The position numbers and the translations under genes were made by a program. The notes under the pieces were generated by a model. That model did not search any database and was not told the origin of the DNA. It worked only from the letters and a program-made list of their open reading frames with translations. From Candidatus Poseidonia sp. (GTDB taxonomy: Archaea > Thermoplasmatota > Poseidoniia > Poseidoniales > Poseidoniaceae), in assembly GCA_029250625.1 (NCBI GenBank), contig JAQXEX010000078.1:1-36393 (forward strand): DNA of 36,393 bases, written 5' to 3'. Positions 1 through 8,507 of the stretch are shown piece by piece. Numbering within the stretch: the first letter of the stretch is position 1; each line of letters opens with the position of its first letter.

Positions 1-696
1 CAGGTAATCGTGTTCCGACCCAAACATAGCGGCCTGCCATGGAGTGCTACCGTCGTATGATTTTCCGATCATACCAACTGCACCGTTCGACCATGATTGT
101 TCACCAAGCCAACGAACGGCTGCATCATTGCCGAGTTGTTCGGCATTCCCCATCAAATCCATGCAGTGGTTGGAGCGCCCTGTTCCTGAGACCGACACTT
201 GTGCGAAAGCGTATCCGTGTGGGAGTATTTGGTCAATAATCATTTGACCAAGCCAAGTCCCTGGGACTTCAATGGTAGGCGTTTCAACACTTTGTTCCTG
301 GAAATACGGGCCAAATTCAGCAATCACTGGGACCAACGTACCGTCCGGGACATTGGGTCTCCACACCGCGAGGCTAATGAGGCCATTTGGGGCGGCTCCA
401 CCTTCCTCGATCGGCAGGGTATATTCAACAAAATGGTGGGTTGAATTCCATTCGTTATCTGTGGATAATACGGAATATGGACCTGTTTCTATGGCTACAC
501 CAAAATCTCCTGATGTTTCAAATCCGAGGAGTCCCCTTTCCCAGACAGGGACTCGCCCGTTGTATGAAGGGTCTTCATCGACCAAACCATCCATGATGGT
601 TTCAACAAACAAAGCGCCAGCGAACAAGAACGCAAGTGAAATGGCAATGGTTGCTCCGAATACCAAGTTAAACTCGCGCTTGACATTGACCGCCAT
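1..696 (-). CDS. S15/CocE-family serine hydrolase (X-Pro dipeptidyl-peptidase-like), C-terminus cut by window edge
   Basis: The minus strand is open from an ATG at 696 to the window edge, giving 232 residues. Residues 1-8 are short and charged, and residues 9-33 form one hydrophobic segment (signal anchor or signal peptide), so the catalytic part is probably outside the membrane. The segment around residue 213 reads GMIGKSYDGSTPWQAA, matching the nucleophile elbow G-K-S-Y-x-G of the S15/CocE alpha/beta hydrolase family, with Ser213 as the likely nucleophile; the Asp and His of the triad lie beyond the edge. Family members hydrolyse peptide, ester or amide bonds, and the substrate cannot be told here. 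It is divergent from hutU with about 90 bases between. An earlier aspartate-rich stretch is typical of the family's N-terminal region, but this is not diagnostic. Confidence 0.8.
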   Translation of the reverse strand, partial: MAVNVKREFNLVFGATIAISLAFLFAGALFVETIMDGLVDEDPSYNGRVPVWERGLLGFETSGDFGVAIETGPYSVLSTDNEWNSTHHFVEYTLPIEEGGAAPNGLISLAVWRPNVPDGTLVPVIAEFGPYFQEQSVETPTIEVPGTWLGQMIIDQILPHGYAFAQVSVSGTGRSNHCMDLMGNAEQLGNDAAVRWLGEQSWSNGAVGMIGKSYDGSTPWQAAMFGSEHDYL

Positions 697-788
697 CACG
701 TCCACTACTTCTCCTTCCAGAAAACCGCCTCTAGGTTAGTGGAATCATTAGGGATTTTTGAGGTTGCCGTGTTTTGGATTAGACGAAG

Positions 789-2855
789 ATGAGGAACAAT
801 GCTCAAAGACAACCAGTTAGACCCCTAACCATGGACTCGCAGTGGGACGCGCTTCGCAAGCACATTGGAGAAGGAATTCTCCGAGAACTCCCTTCGGTCA
901 AAGCAGTAGACCACACCGTTGACCATGCGCCAGCGAGAAGACAAGTCCTTACCCCGAAAGAAAAGAAATTGGCGTTAAGAAATGCACTCAGGTATTTTGA
1001 CAAATGCCACCACGAGGAGTTGGCTGAGGAATTTTTAGCAGAGTTGAACGGATTCGGCCGCATTGTCATGAACCGTTTTCGCCCTACGGAATACGAAATG
1101 GAAGCTCACCCCATCGATGCGTATCCCGCACAATGCCCAGAAGCCGCCTCAATTATGTTGATGATTCAGAACAACTTGGACCCTGCCGTTGCACAATTTC
1201 CACATGAACTCATCACCTACGGGGGTAACGGTTCAGTCTTCCAAAATTGGGCACAGTATCGCCTTGTGATGAAATATCTCTGCCAAATGACCCGAGAACA
1301 AACACTTGTCATGTATTCGGGTCATCCACTTGGCTTGTTTCCCTCATCCACCTCTGCCCCACGCGTCGTGGTCACTAACGGTATGGTGATTCCAAACCAC
1401 TCTTCTCCAGATGAGTACGAGAAAATGAATGCCATGGGCGTGAGTCAGTACGGTCAAATGACAGCTGGATCGTACATGTACATTGGGCCGCAAGGTATTG
1501 TCCATGGTACAACGATCACACTCCTCAATGCAGCCAGAATGCATCTTGGTATCTCGGCTTCTGAAGGCCTCGGTGGAGTCACGTTCATCACAAGTGGTTT
1601 GGGAGGGATGTCAGGCGCTCAAGCAAAAGCAGCAACCATAGCAGGCGCTGCATGCATCGTTGCAGAAACAAATGAACATGCAGCAAGAAAGCGCCACTCA
1701 CAAGGTTGGTTGACGGACGTCACGGATAGCATCGATGAGGCCATTGACTTGATGGTATCCGCTGCATCAAGGAAAGTACCGATTTCAATCGGTCTTGTTG
1801 GCAATATCGTTGAATTGTGGGAGCGGTGCATAGAGCGAGAGATACGAATCGACCTCGGCAGTGACCAGACCAGCCTCCATAATCCATTCCAAGGAGGATA
1901 TTATCCCGCTGATTTCACGTATGAAGAAAGCACGAACATGCTTTCCGAGCGCCCTGAAGAATTCGTAAAGGAAGTCCAAAAAACCCTGAGACGCCACGCA
2001 AATGCCATCAATAAACTCAGTGAAAATGGGATGTACTTTTGGGATTATGGAAATGCATTCTTGCTGGAAGCATCACGGGCAGGAGCGGATGTATTGGACG
2101 ATGAAGGCGGCTTCCGATATCCGTCCTATGTAGAAGACATCATGGGTCCAATTTGCTTTGATTATGGATTTGGACCCTATCGGTGGGTTTGTACCAGCGG
2201 AAAACCAGAAGATTTAGCCGTTACAGATTCCATCGCTGAAGAGGTCCTCAAAGAGATGTTAGAGGATGCACCCACTGACATACGTCAACAAATTGAGGAT
2301 AACATTCGGTGGATACAACAGGCCGGTGCGAACCATCTGGTTGTCGGAAGTCAAGCTCGCATCCTCTACGCCGACGATGTTGGTCGGAGAAACATTGCGT
2401 TAGCCATGAATCGGGCAATCGCCGACGGGACAATTTCTGCCCCAATCGTACTTGGTCGGGACCACCACGATGTCTCGGGTACGGACAGTCCATATCGAGA
2501 GACTGCAAACATACGCGACGGTTCAATGTTTACAGCGGACATGGCCATTCAAAATGTCATTGGAGATTCGTTTAGAGGTGCTACTTGGGTCAGCATTCAC
2601 AACGGTGGTGGCGTGGGATGGGGTGAAGTCATCAATGGAGGCTTTGGACTACTCTTGGACGGTACTAAGGATGCTGAAAAGAAATTGAATTCAATGCTTC
2701 ACTGGGACGTCAATAACGGCGTTGCCCGCCGTGCTTGGGCACGCAATGACGGTGCTGAATTTGCAATCCAAAGAGCCATGGACATGGAACCTCTTTTGGA
2801 AGTAACTCTTCCAAATCACGCAGATGATGATTTAATCAATGGAATATTGGAGTGA
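789..2855 (+). CDS. hutU: Urocanate hydratase (urocanase), long eukaryote-like form
   Basis: Converts urocanate to 4-imidazolone-5-propionate, the second step of histidine degradation, using a tightly bound NAD+. The 688-residue product carries the urocanase signatures: ELITYGGNGSVFQNW near residue 140, MYSGHPLGLFPSS, GQMTAGSYMYIGPQGIVHG, the NAD-binding SGLGGMSGAQAKAA near 265-280, GGYYPADFTYEES near 370, a PYRWVCTSG segment, and GGGVGWGEVINGGFG near residue 605. Common bacterial HutU is about 555 residues; this one matches the roughly 676-residue animal UROC1 type in length and wording. ATG 789 was taken as start; ATG 831 (MDSQWDAL) is an alternative. The stop overlaps the hutH start by four bases, so the two are translationally coupled. 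Confidence 0.97.
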   Translation: MRNNAQRQPVRPLTMDSQWDALRKHIGEGILRELPSVKAVDHTVDHAPARRQVLTPKEKKLALRNALRYFDKCHHEELAEEFLAELNGFGRIVMNRFRPTEYEMEAHPIDAYPAQCPEAASIMLMIQNNLDPAVAQFPHELITYGGNGSVFQNWAQYRLVMKYLCQMTREQTLVMYSGHPLGLFPSSTSAPRVVVTNGMVIPNHSSPDEYEKMNAMGVSQYGQMTAGSYMYIGPQGIVHGTTITLLNAARMHLGISASEGLGGVTFITSGLGGMSGAQAKAATIAGAACIVAETNEHAARKRHSQGWLTDVTDSIDEAIDLMVSAASRKVPISIGLVGNIVELWERCIEREIRIDLGSDQTSLHNPFQGGYYPADFTYEESTNMLSERPEEFVKEVQKTLRRHANAINKLSENGMYFWDYGNAFLLEASRAGADVLDDEGGFRYPSYVEDIMGPICFDYGFGPYRWVCTSGKPEDLAVTDSIAEEVLKEMLEDAPTDIRQQIEDNIRWIQQAGANHLVVGSQARILYADDVGRRNIALAMNRAIADGTISAPIVLGRDHHDVSGTDSPYRETANIRDGSMFTADMAIQNVIGDSFRGATWVSIHNGGGVGWGEVINGGFGLLLDGTKDAEKKLNSMLHWDVNNGVARRAWARNDGAEFAIQRAMDMEPLLEVTLPNHADDDLINGILE

Positions 2856-4414
2856 TTGTGGTGGAAGGACATACGGTTTTTGTTGATGGAGAAACTCTTT
2901 CTCCGAGTGAAGTGCTCATGGTTGCTCAAGGCAGGTCACAGGTCGAAGTTTCGCCGGATGCATGGCCAGGCATCCATGCGTCGCGGGCAGTCGTTGAGCG
3001 TATCGTTCAAAACGATGAAACCGTTTACGGCATTAACACAGGGTTCGGTGCCCTGGTTAATCAACGAATTTCCTCAGATGATTTAGCTCAATTACAGGTC
3101 AACCTCATTCGTTCTCATGCTACTGCACTCGGTCCGCTGATGACGGTCACAGAAGTAAGGGCAATGATGGTAATTCGTCTCAATTCCCTCTGCAAGGGCC
3201 ATTCAGGAATCCAACCACATTGCATAGAACAGTTGGTACTCTTCTTGAATTCTAACATCCACCCAGCTGTACCACGTATCGGCAGTTTAGGTGCTAGCGG
3301 GGACTTAGCGCCGCTTTCTCATTTAGCACTCGCCCTTATTGGCGAGGGTGAGTTGATTCAAGATGATGGGACGTTGGCCTTAACCTCGGATGTACTGTTC
3401 ACATTGGGGATTATGCCCGTTCAACTTACTGCCAAAGATGGTTTATCGTTAATCAATGGGACCAGCCAAATGGCTGCATACTCAACGCTTTCCCATCAAC
3501 GACTGAAACACCTATTGCCCCTGGCCGACATGATACTATGCACATCAATGGAAGCGAGAAAATGCAGTGTGAGTCCATCAAACGAACTCGTACACAAAGC
3601 ACGCCCTCACCCCGGGCAATCATTAGTTGCTCAACGTATTCGTACACTCCTCAACGGGTCCCCCATTGTAGGCAGTCATTCAGATTGCGACCGCGTGCAG
3701 GATGCCTATTCATTTCGTTGCGCCCCCCAAGTCCACGGTGCAGTCCTTGAGGCATTTCACCGGCTGGATGAAATGATCCATACGGAACTCAACAGTGCAA
3801 CAGACAACCCTCTCATCTTCCCCACACCCGAACAACCTGGAGTTCACGAAGTTGTATCGCAAGGCAATTTCCATGGTGAGATATTGGCCCTAACGGCAGA
3901 TTTCGTCAGTCTTGCACTGTTTGAGTTGGGTTCAATCAGTGAACGACGAATTGACCAGATGGTTGACCCTGCCCGAAGTGAACTTCCTGCATTCCTTGCT
4001 CAAAACTCAGGCCTTGAATCGGGCTTGATGATCGTACAGTACGTAGCAGGTGCTTCACTTGGTGAATTGCGAGGGCACGCATCACCTCGTACTGCCTTTT
4101 CCACATCGACATCAGCCGGCCAAGAAGACCATGTGAGCATGGGTGCTACCGCCACTTGGAACCTCTATCAAGCGACAGAGCGTCTTGCAGAGGTACTTGC
4201 GTGCGAAGCAATGGTTGCCTGTCAAGCCTTGGAATTTGAACCTCTCACGCCGGCTCCACACATATCTGGGTTTTACAAACTAGTGCGCACCATTATTCCG
4301 CCCTTGGAAGGTGACCGATCGACATCGAAAGAATTGCGAACGCTCTCAAGTACCTTACTTGAAGGCTCATGGTTGGCTCGACTCGAATCAGAATACGGCA
4401 GACTTCCTTCATGA
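2852..4414 (+). CDS. hutH: Histidine ammonia-lyase (histidase)
   Basis: Deaminates L-histidine to urocanate, the first step of the pathway completed by the adjacent hutU and by hutI at 8.5-9.8 kb. The 520-residue protein has the Ala148-Ser149-Gly150 triplet that cyclises to the MIO prosthetic group (GSLGASGDLAPLSH), the YGINTGFG segment with the catalytic Tyr near residue 59, the NGTSQM segment, and SATDNPLIF and QEDHVSMG further on. Length matches the family (about 510). The start is GTG 2852 inside the hutU stop (GTGA overlap); GTG codons at 2858 and 2861 are possible alternatives. The 3' end overlaps the convergent DUF835 gene by six bases. Confidence 0.97.
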   Translation: MIVVEGHTVFVDGETLSPSEVLMVAQGRSQVEVSPDAWPGIHASRAVVERIVQNDETVYGINTGFGALVNQRISSDDLAQLQVNLIRSHATALGPLMTVTEVRAMMVIRLNSLCKGHSGIQPHCIEQLVLFLNSNIHPAVPRIGSLGASGDLAPLSHLALALIGEGELIQDDGTLALTSDVLFTLGIMPVQLTAKDGLSLINGTSQMAAYSTLSHQRLKHLLPLADMILCTSMEARKCSVSPSNELVHKARPHPGQSLVAQRIRTLLNGSPIVGSHSDCDRVQDAYSFRCAPQVHGAVLEAFHRLDEMIHTELNSATDNPLIFPTPEQPGVHEVVSQGNFHGEILALTADFVSLALFELGSISERRIDQMVDPARSELPAFLAQNSGLESGLMIVQYVAGASLGELRGHASPRTAFSTSTSAGQEDHVSMGATATWNLYQATERLAEVLACEAMVACQALEFEPLTPAPHISGFYKLVRTIIPPLEGDRSTSKELRTLSSTLLEGSWLARLESEYGRLPS

Positions 4415-5260
4415 TAATTCATGAAGCATAGAACTGATTTCATCAAGCCCTGTCAATTGCATAATTCGAAACATCGTCACTTCAAAAGTCGACACATCTA
4501 CCTTGGATTTGTGCGAACCCAATAAGCGAGCCAATTCTACAGCGGTTCGTATCTTTTCTTCAACTGACAAGTACAATTGATGGATGTTAGGGTCGTCATG
4601 AAGCGATAGAGCCGGTTCTAATTCGGATACGTCAAAACCCATTCGCTTCCATTGCAACATGCGTTTTGATAACTGATTCTTATTGAATCCAAGCGAGGGA
4701 AGGGTAGTGAGGTGGACCAACCATGGAACGCTACCACTGGGCTTGTATTCCTCAGAAATTGATTGCTCTTCAGCAGGAAGAATTGTTTCCGTTGAACTGG
4801 CCATTGGTTGAGGATGTTCAATGGCTGGTGCGAGCGACCGGATCCTTGCCCAATCAATGGCATCAAAAGAGAGCGCATCCATCGGGAACAACATTGTGTG
4901 GCCCGTATTGGCCGTTAGCGTTTCAATTCTTTGAAGCAGGTTCATGACTGAATTGATTCCTTCTTTTTGTACAATCCAGTTGAGCCCTTCAACAACGAAG
5001 ATAGCGCTATTTTCGTGTTCTAAGAACGAGGCGAGAAGCCCATGTAAGGCTAGAGAAGTCGGTGGAACCGACTGCGGGGTGTCTTGTTCAGATAACCAAT
5101 AGCAGTCATATTCATCCAACGACAAGTGCCGCAATAAAGTTCGCTGGGGCAATCTACTGATGCAGACTTTCTTACCTTCATGCCCCTCTGACAACCGCTC
5201 AACTTCGGAAAATAAATCATCGTGATTGGTTATTTCAATGGAGTACATTCCGGTCAACAT
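4409..5260 (-). CDS. DUF835-like protein
   Basis: No enzymatic function can be assigned. From the ATG at 5260 the product is 283 residues. Its first half resembles DUF835 domains of euryarchaea, a RecA-fold-like domain without nucleotide-binding motifs: KKVCISRLPQRTLL, then CYWLSEQD, then NSAIFVVEGLNWIVQKEG (strand, Asp/Glu, helix) and HTMLFPMDALSFD. The second half is linker and helices (LNKNQ-, SVEEKIRTAVELARLL-type). The frame stays open to 5404, but that would overlap the divergent gene at 5376; ATG 5260 is preceded by AGGTGAGGGG, and a TATA-like GATAAAATT lies about 40 bases upstream. ATG 5296 and 5251 remain possible. DUF835 proteins in archaea are often linked to signalling, which is family knowledge and not shown here. 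Confidence 0.7.
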   Translation of the reverse strand: MLTGMYSIEITNHDDLFSEVERLSEGHEGKKVCISRLPQRTLLRHLSLDEYDCYWLSEQDTPQSVPPTSLALHGLLASFLEHENSAIFVVEGLNWIVQKEGINSVMNLLQRIETLTANTGHTMLFPMDALSFDAIDWARIRSLAPAIEHPQPMASSTETILPAEEQSISEEYKPSGSVPWLVHLTTLPSLGFNKNQLSKRMLQWKRMGFDVSELEPALSLHDDPNIHQLYLSVEEKIRTAVELARLLGSHKSKVDVSTFEVTMFRIMQLTGLDEISSMLHELS

Positions 5261-5334
5261 CCCCTCACCTATTACAAGGCACAACCGAGGCGTCATAAGG
5301 AATTTTATCCCCGTTGGTAGGAAATTGCCGTGAA

Positions 5335-5348
5335 TGATTATATCTATC
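5335..5348 (+). promoter_or_regulatory. Probable archaeal TATA box for the EF-hand gene
   Basis: The AT-rich block GATTATATCTATC lies about 26 bases before position 5367, where an AGGTGG ribosome-binding site begins, nine bases before ATG 5376. The spacing fits archaeal TATA-to-start distance with a short leader. On the other strand GATAAAATT near 5299-5307 could serve the divergent DUF835 gene. Confidence 0.5.
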
Positions 5349-5375
5349 CCCGTCGTCCCATCAATAGGTGGAATC

Positions 5376-7127
5376 ATGAGCGATGATGAAAACGACTCTG
5401 TCAAGATGGCAGAATGTGGCGCATGCAGGACTGTTATTCCTCTCGATTCAAAAGAATGTCCAGAGTGTCAAACCAAATTCTCGGGAGTTTCAGAAGAAGC
5501 CCTCGGCGAATGCGGCGCATGCAATAAATTGGTCCCCCTTGATTCAACACGCTGCCCAGAATGCGGTGTTGTGTTCGTCGCGGATGATGTCGTGGATATT
5601 TTGAGAAAGTGGGTGAACGACACGGGCGTTAATATTCGTAAATTATTTGACCGGTTTGATGAAAATTCAGACGGCATGATTGACTCAGGAGAACTCAAGC
5701 GAGGCTTGCTGAGTCTCAATCTTGCTGATTTACCGTTGTCGCAAATAGAGCGCTTGATCCAAGAGATCGACAAGGACGAAAACGGTTTGATTGATCTTGA
5801 CGAATTTGAGACGATCCTTACCGGCAACCATGACCATGCGACGGACGAACAAGAAGAATCAGATGAAGTCCATGTTGAGGTTGATATAGAAGAGGACAAT
5901 GATTCGACCGATGACGTACCTGAAGAAGTTGAAGACATCAATGATGAAGAATTGGATGAAGAAGAGTCCAACGACGACGAATCCGATGAACTCACTGAGG
6001 AAGCCCTCTCAACAGAAGAGGAGTTGGATGAGGATGAAGACAACATTGAATCCGAAATGGATGAAGAAGATTTTGAGCTTGAGGATGAAGAAGTTGATCC
6101 GGAAATAAAGTCTCCACTTCATGTCCTCGCAGACATGATGGACGAACACGAAATATCTGCACAACGTCTGTTCAATGACCTCGATAAAGATGGAAATGGA
6201 CAGATTTCCCTCACTGAACTCGTCACGGTGATCAATGAAAAGTACAGTGACATCATCAATATTGATGAAGTCGAAGCAATCATGAATAAAATGGACACTG
6301 ACGGTGATGGGATGATTGACCTCATTGAATTCACAGAGTCCATGGAATCGGTGGAGGAAGAAGAAGAAGAGAAGAACTTCCCAACCCCTATGCAGCGACG
6401 GATGATGTCAAAATCATGGAACGACGCTGTTTGGCCACTGATCCATACAGGATTCGGGATATTGGTCGTACTCCTGTTGGTCAACGCACTCTTTGGACCC
6501 GTTGATGGAACTGGCGGCATGGTGGAATATTCGGCGAAGGACCCGTCTACAATTTTCAATGACGATAACAACGTTCGGATTACTGAAGGTATGGTTTATG
6601 CCTGTGATCCAGCCTACCAGAAGGGTGAATGCGCCAATTCTCTCACTCCATTCTCAGGTGAATCAAGTTCTATGCCTAAGGGATTCTATTTGGATGGAAT
6701 CATCTTTACTGTCCTGGGGATAGCTGGATTACTTGGTAGCCTCATCACGCACCTTGCAGTTGTACCTTCCTGGAGAGCACGAGCGCGTGCAATGAAGGAA
6801 GTCAATGCGGACAAGGAAGACGCAGAACAAGACGATTCAGAAGATGAGGAGTCTGATACGGGCAATGACGATAATGAATCTGTCGAGGATGATGAATCGT
6901 ATGACGAAGATGAATCGCACGAAGATGAATCGCACGAAGAGGACAATGATGACGATGAGGAAGACGATGCCATCGACATCGGTTCGCACGTGGGACTGAC
7001 CTTTGACGACGAAGAAGTCTTCGGAACCATCATTGAATTTGATGACGAAGAAGGCACAGTAACCATCAAAGAAGACGGGACCGGCGACGAAGTCACTGGA
7101 TATCAAGAAGACATGTTTGTCGAGTGA
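5376..7127 (+). CDS. Membrane protein with two zinc ribbons, four EF-hands and acidic repeats
   Basis: A 583-residue protein whose role is unknown but whose build is clear. Residues 14-31 and 46-63 are two near-identical CxxC...CxxC zinc ribbons (CGAC/CPEC). Canonical 12-residue EF-hand loops sit at 95-106 (DENSDGMIDSGE), 132-143 (DKDENGLIDLDE), about 270-281 (DKDGNGQISLTE) and 307-318 (DTDGDGMIDLIE), all with Ca ligands at positions 1, 3, 5 and 12. The pairs are separated by a long Asp/Glu-rich linker. Two membrane segments follow (about 352-374 and 439-463) around a loop with two cysteines (CDPAYQKGEC), then a second Asp/Glu/Ser repeat and a beta-rich C-terminal domain. ATG 5376 with AGGTGG upstream was chosen over an in-frame ATG at 5334. 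Calcium sensing at the membrane is inference. Confidence 0.85.
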   Translation: MSDDENDSVKMAECGACRTVIPLDSKECPECQTKFSGVSEEALGECGACNKLVPLDSTRCPECGVVFVADDVVDILRKWVNDTGVNIRKLFDRFDENSDGMIDSGELKRGLLSLNLADLPLSQIERLIQEIDKDENGLIDLDEFETILTGNHDHATDEQEESDEVHVEVDIEEDNDSTDDVPEEVEDINDEELDEEESNDDESDELTEEALSTEEELDEDEDNIESEMDEEDFELEDEEVDPEIKSPLHVLADMMDEHEISAQRLFNDLDKDGNGQISLTELVTVINEKYSDIINIDEVEAIMNKMDTDGDGMIDLIEFTESMESVEEEEEEKNFPTPMQRRMMSKSWNDAVWPLIHTGFGILVVLLLVNALFGPVDGTGGMVEYSAKDPSTIFNDDNNVRITEGMVYACDPAYQKGECANSLTPFSGESSSMPKGFYLDGIIFTVLGIAGLLGSLITHLAVVPSWRARARAMKEVNADKEDAEQDDSEDEESDTGNDDNESVEDDESYDEDESHEDESHEEDNDDDEEDDAIDIGSHVGLTFDDEEVFGTIIEFDDEEGTVTIKEDGTGDEVTGYQEDMFVE

Positions 7128-7133
7128 TAACGA

Positions 7134-7502
7134 ATGTCTCAAGACAATCTGGATCAATTTTTGGGCATTGCAGCATGTCCGGTATGCGGTTGTTTAGAAC
7201 GAAAGGGTGCATACCGTTGCCCAGAATGTGGGACATTTCATGCTGGTTCAATCATGGAGGAACGAGAAGCTCCTCCGCCAATGCCGGATATTGATGAGGA
7301 TCGGCCAGAGTTGGACCCTCGAAATTATTCCCTCGGACCTCATCAGGCAGGCCCTGAAGAATCGTTTGAACAATCAGAGGATGTCAAGGCATGGGACGGT
7401 GGAAGTAGTGATTTCATGTTTGATGATGATGACCAACCAATCAACATTGAACCCAAGACGGTTGACCATCCCGAGCCAGAACAACTGGGCGATGAAGATT
7501 AA
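7134..7502 (+). CDS. Small zinc-ribbon protein with acidic tail
   Basis: A 122-residue protein starting six bases after the stop of the EF-hand gene, so probably co-transcribed. Residues 15-33 hold a CPVCG...CPECG zinc ribbon of the same style as the two ribbons in its neighbour. The rest is proline- and acid-rich with low complexity and looks disordered. No function is recognised; the shared ribbon type suggests the pair work together or recruit the same partner, which is inference only. Confidence 0.75.
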   Translation: MSQDNLDQFLGIAACPVCGCLERKGAYRCPECGTFHAGSIMEEREAPPPMPDIDEDRPELDPRNYSLGPHQAGPEESFEQSEDVKAWDGGSSDFMFDDDDQPINIEPKTVDHPEPEQLGDED

Positions 7503-7566
7503 TCATCTCCTATCTCAAAGACAACTAATGTAAATGCATCAGCGTAAGCAAGCAATGTAAATTCAT

Positions 7567-7643
7567 TGGTGGGCTCGGAGAGAATCGAACTCTCGATCTT
7601 TGCCATGTCAAGGCAACGTCATAAACCCCTAGACCACGAGCCC
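7567..7643 (-). tRNA. tRNA-Val, anticodon GAC
   Basis: Read on the minus strand, the 5' end GGGCTCG pairs with CGAGCCC at the 3' end (seven pairs). The D arm has GTC/GAC around an AGGGG-containing loop; the anticodon stem TTGCC/GGCAA closes the loop TTGACAT, giving anticodon GAC (valine). The T arm is GAGAG-TTCGATT-CTCTC. The discriminator is A at 7570, and CCA is encoded at 7569-7567. No intron is seen. Confidence 0.95.
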
Positions 7644-7703
7644 TAGGTAGATTGAGCCACCGTACTTCGGTATTAAACCAATTCGGTGGAGGCTTGAGAA
7701 AGG

Positions 7704-7856
7704 TCAGCTCACGATTTTGGAAATCTTACCCGTACATCCTGCCTGAGAGCATGTACCGGCCATACGCGTTCTGCCGTTCTTCATCTTGATGAGTTGACCG
7801 TCCTTAATTGGACCATAGGTTTTGCACTTCAAACAATATCCATCTACGCCTGACAT
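7704..7856 (-). CDS. 50-residue zinc-ribbon protein, DUF5679-like
   Basis: A short gene found by translating the minus strand from ATG 7856 (or in-frame ATG 7865, three residues earlier) to the TGA at 7704. The product contains YCLKCKTYGPIKDG, then KNGRTRMAGTC and CTGK, i.e. four cysteines as CxxC...Cx4C. The phrase K-M-K-N-G-R and the ribbon layout fit the DUF5679 family of small archaeal and bacterial proteins of unknown role. It lies just upstream (minus sense) of the tRNA-Val gene and is separate from the hutI transcript by over 250 bases. Confidence 0.8.
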   Translation of the reverse strand: MSGVDGYCLKCKTYGPIKDGQLIKMKNGRTRMAGTCSQAGCTGKISKIVS

Positions 7857-8114
7857 GATGTTCATTTCTGTCCAAATCCACATTCAATTTGAACGCTTCG
7901 TCAACTTTTCAATTATTCATGGAATTTCAAGCCCCGAGGGTAGGTTTGGAGCGGGTTTTTTACGACTTTTTGGAAAATCCGTGTCACATGCTTCCGCTAA
8001 AAGGGACACTGCTAAGGATAATCCCGAATTTCAACATTGTGAAACAACGACGAATTTCCATACGTGTCGCATAACTCACATTATGCGACGCGAAGGGGGT
8101 CTCAAAATTGACAT
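7857..8114. other. Intergenic stretch without a recognisable gene
   Basis: About 260 bases between the small zinc-ribbon gene and the next minus-strand gene. Short open frames on the plus strand have no recognisable protein character. It probably holds the promoter of the zinc-ribbon gene and the 3' end of the neighbouring transcript. No tRNA-like fold, repeat array or clear operator was seen. Confidence 0.5.
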
Positions 8115-8438
8115 TTAGCTGGAATGATTCACCACGAACTCATCTGGGGACAGTTCGAATACCCCTACGAGGGGTGGGCCAAGCAAAAGTCCCTCAATCC
8201 CTCCGTCTTTGGGATCAAGTTTCGTTTGTATTTCTTTAGAAATTCGATTCCAGTCTTTTTGACTTTTGAAAACGGATTGGACAAGAAGCATGGTTCTATC
8301 CTCTGGACCTCTTCCAAGCCATGCAGCAACACAACCCGGTTGCCGACGTTTGTATTCTTGACGAGATTGCAACTTTCTTCGCAACTTAGCGTCTTTTCCT
8401 TTTGCCCCAGAACAAACTATTGTTTCAACCCAATACAT
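8115..8438 (-). CDS. Conserved-looking small protein, possibly an antibiotic biosynthesis monooxygenase (ABM)-like fold
   Basis: A 107-residue product from ATG 8438 (an in-frame GTG at 8447 is weaker). It starts MYWVETIVCSG, has a basic middle (KLRRKLQSRQEYKRRQPG), then strands and a helix (TMLLVQSVFKSQKDWNRISKEIQ), and ends LGPPLVGVFELSPDEFVV. The order strand-basic helix-strand-helix-strand and size resemble dimeric alpha-beta barrel (ABM-type) proteins, but no diagnostic residue is seen. It lies about 70 bases downstream of hutI on the same strand; an AT-rich TTTTAATAAATT between them could be its own promoter. Function unknown. Confidence 0.6.
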   Translation of the reverse strand: MYWVETIVCSGAKGKDAKLRRKLQSRQEYKRRQPGCVAAWLGRGPEDRTMLLVQSVFKSQKDWNRISKEIQTKLDPKDGGIEGLLLGPPLVGVFELSPDEFVVNHSS

Positions 8439-8507
8439 GATAATCACTTAATCGCTTTTTGTTTGATATCTAATTTATTAAAAGACGCGTTAGAACTTAA
8501 ACAGAAT

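Noticed and set aside
272..739. 155-residue plus-strand frame at the window start
   Set aside because: It lies opposite the S15/CocE-type hydrolase, whose minus-strand translation has a membrane segment and GKSYDG motif.
5468..6046. Serine-rich 192-residue minus-strand open frame
   Set aside because: It is the complement of the Asp/Glu-rich repeats of the EF-hand protein (GA[A/T] repeats read backward as serine codons). No start context or protein-like composition of its own; the same applies to the frame at 6686-7096.
7822..8118. 98-residue plus-strand frame in the intergenic stretch
   Set aside because: Poor amino-acid composition, no recognisable motif, and it overlaps the convincing small zinc-ribbon gene on the other strand.
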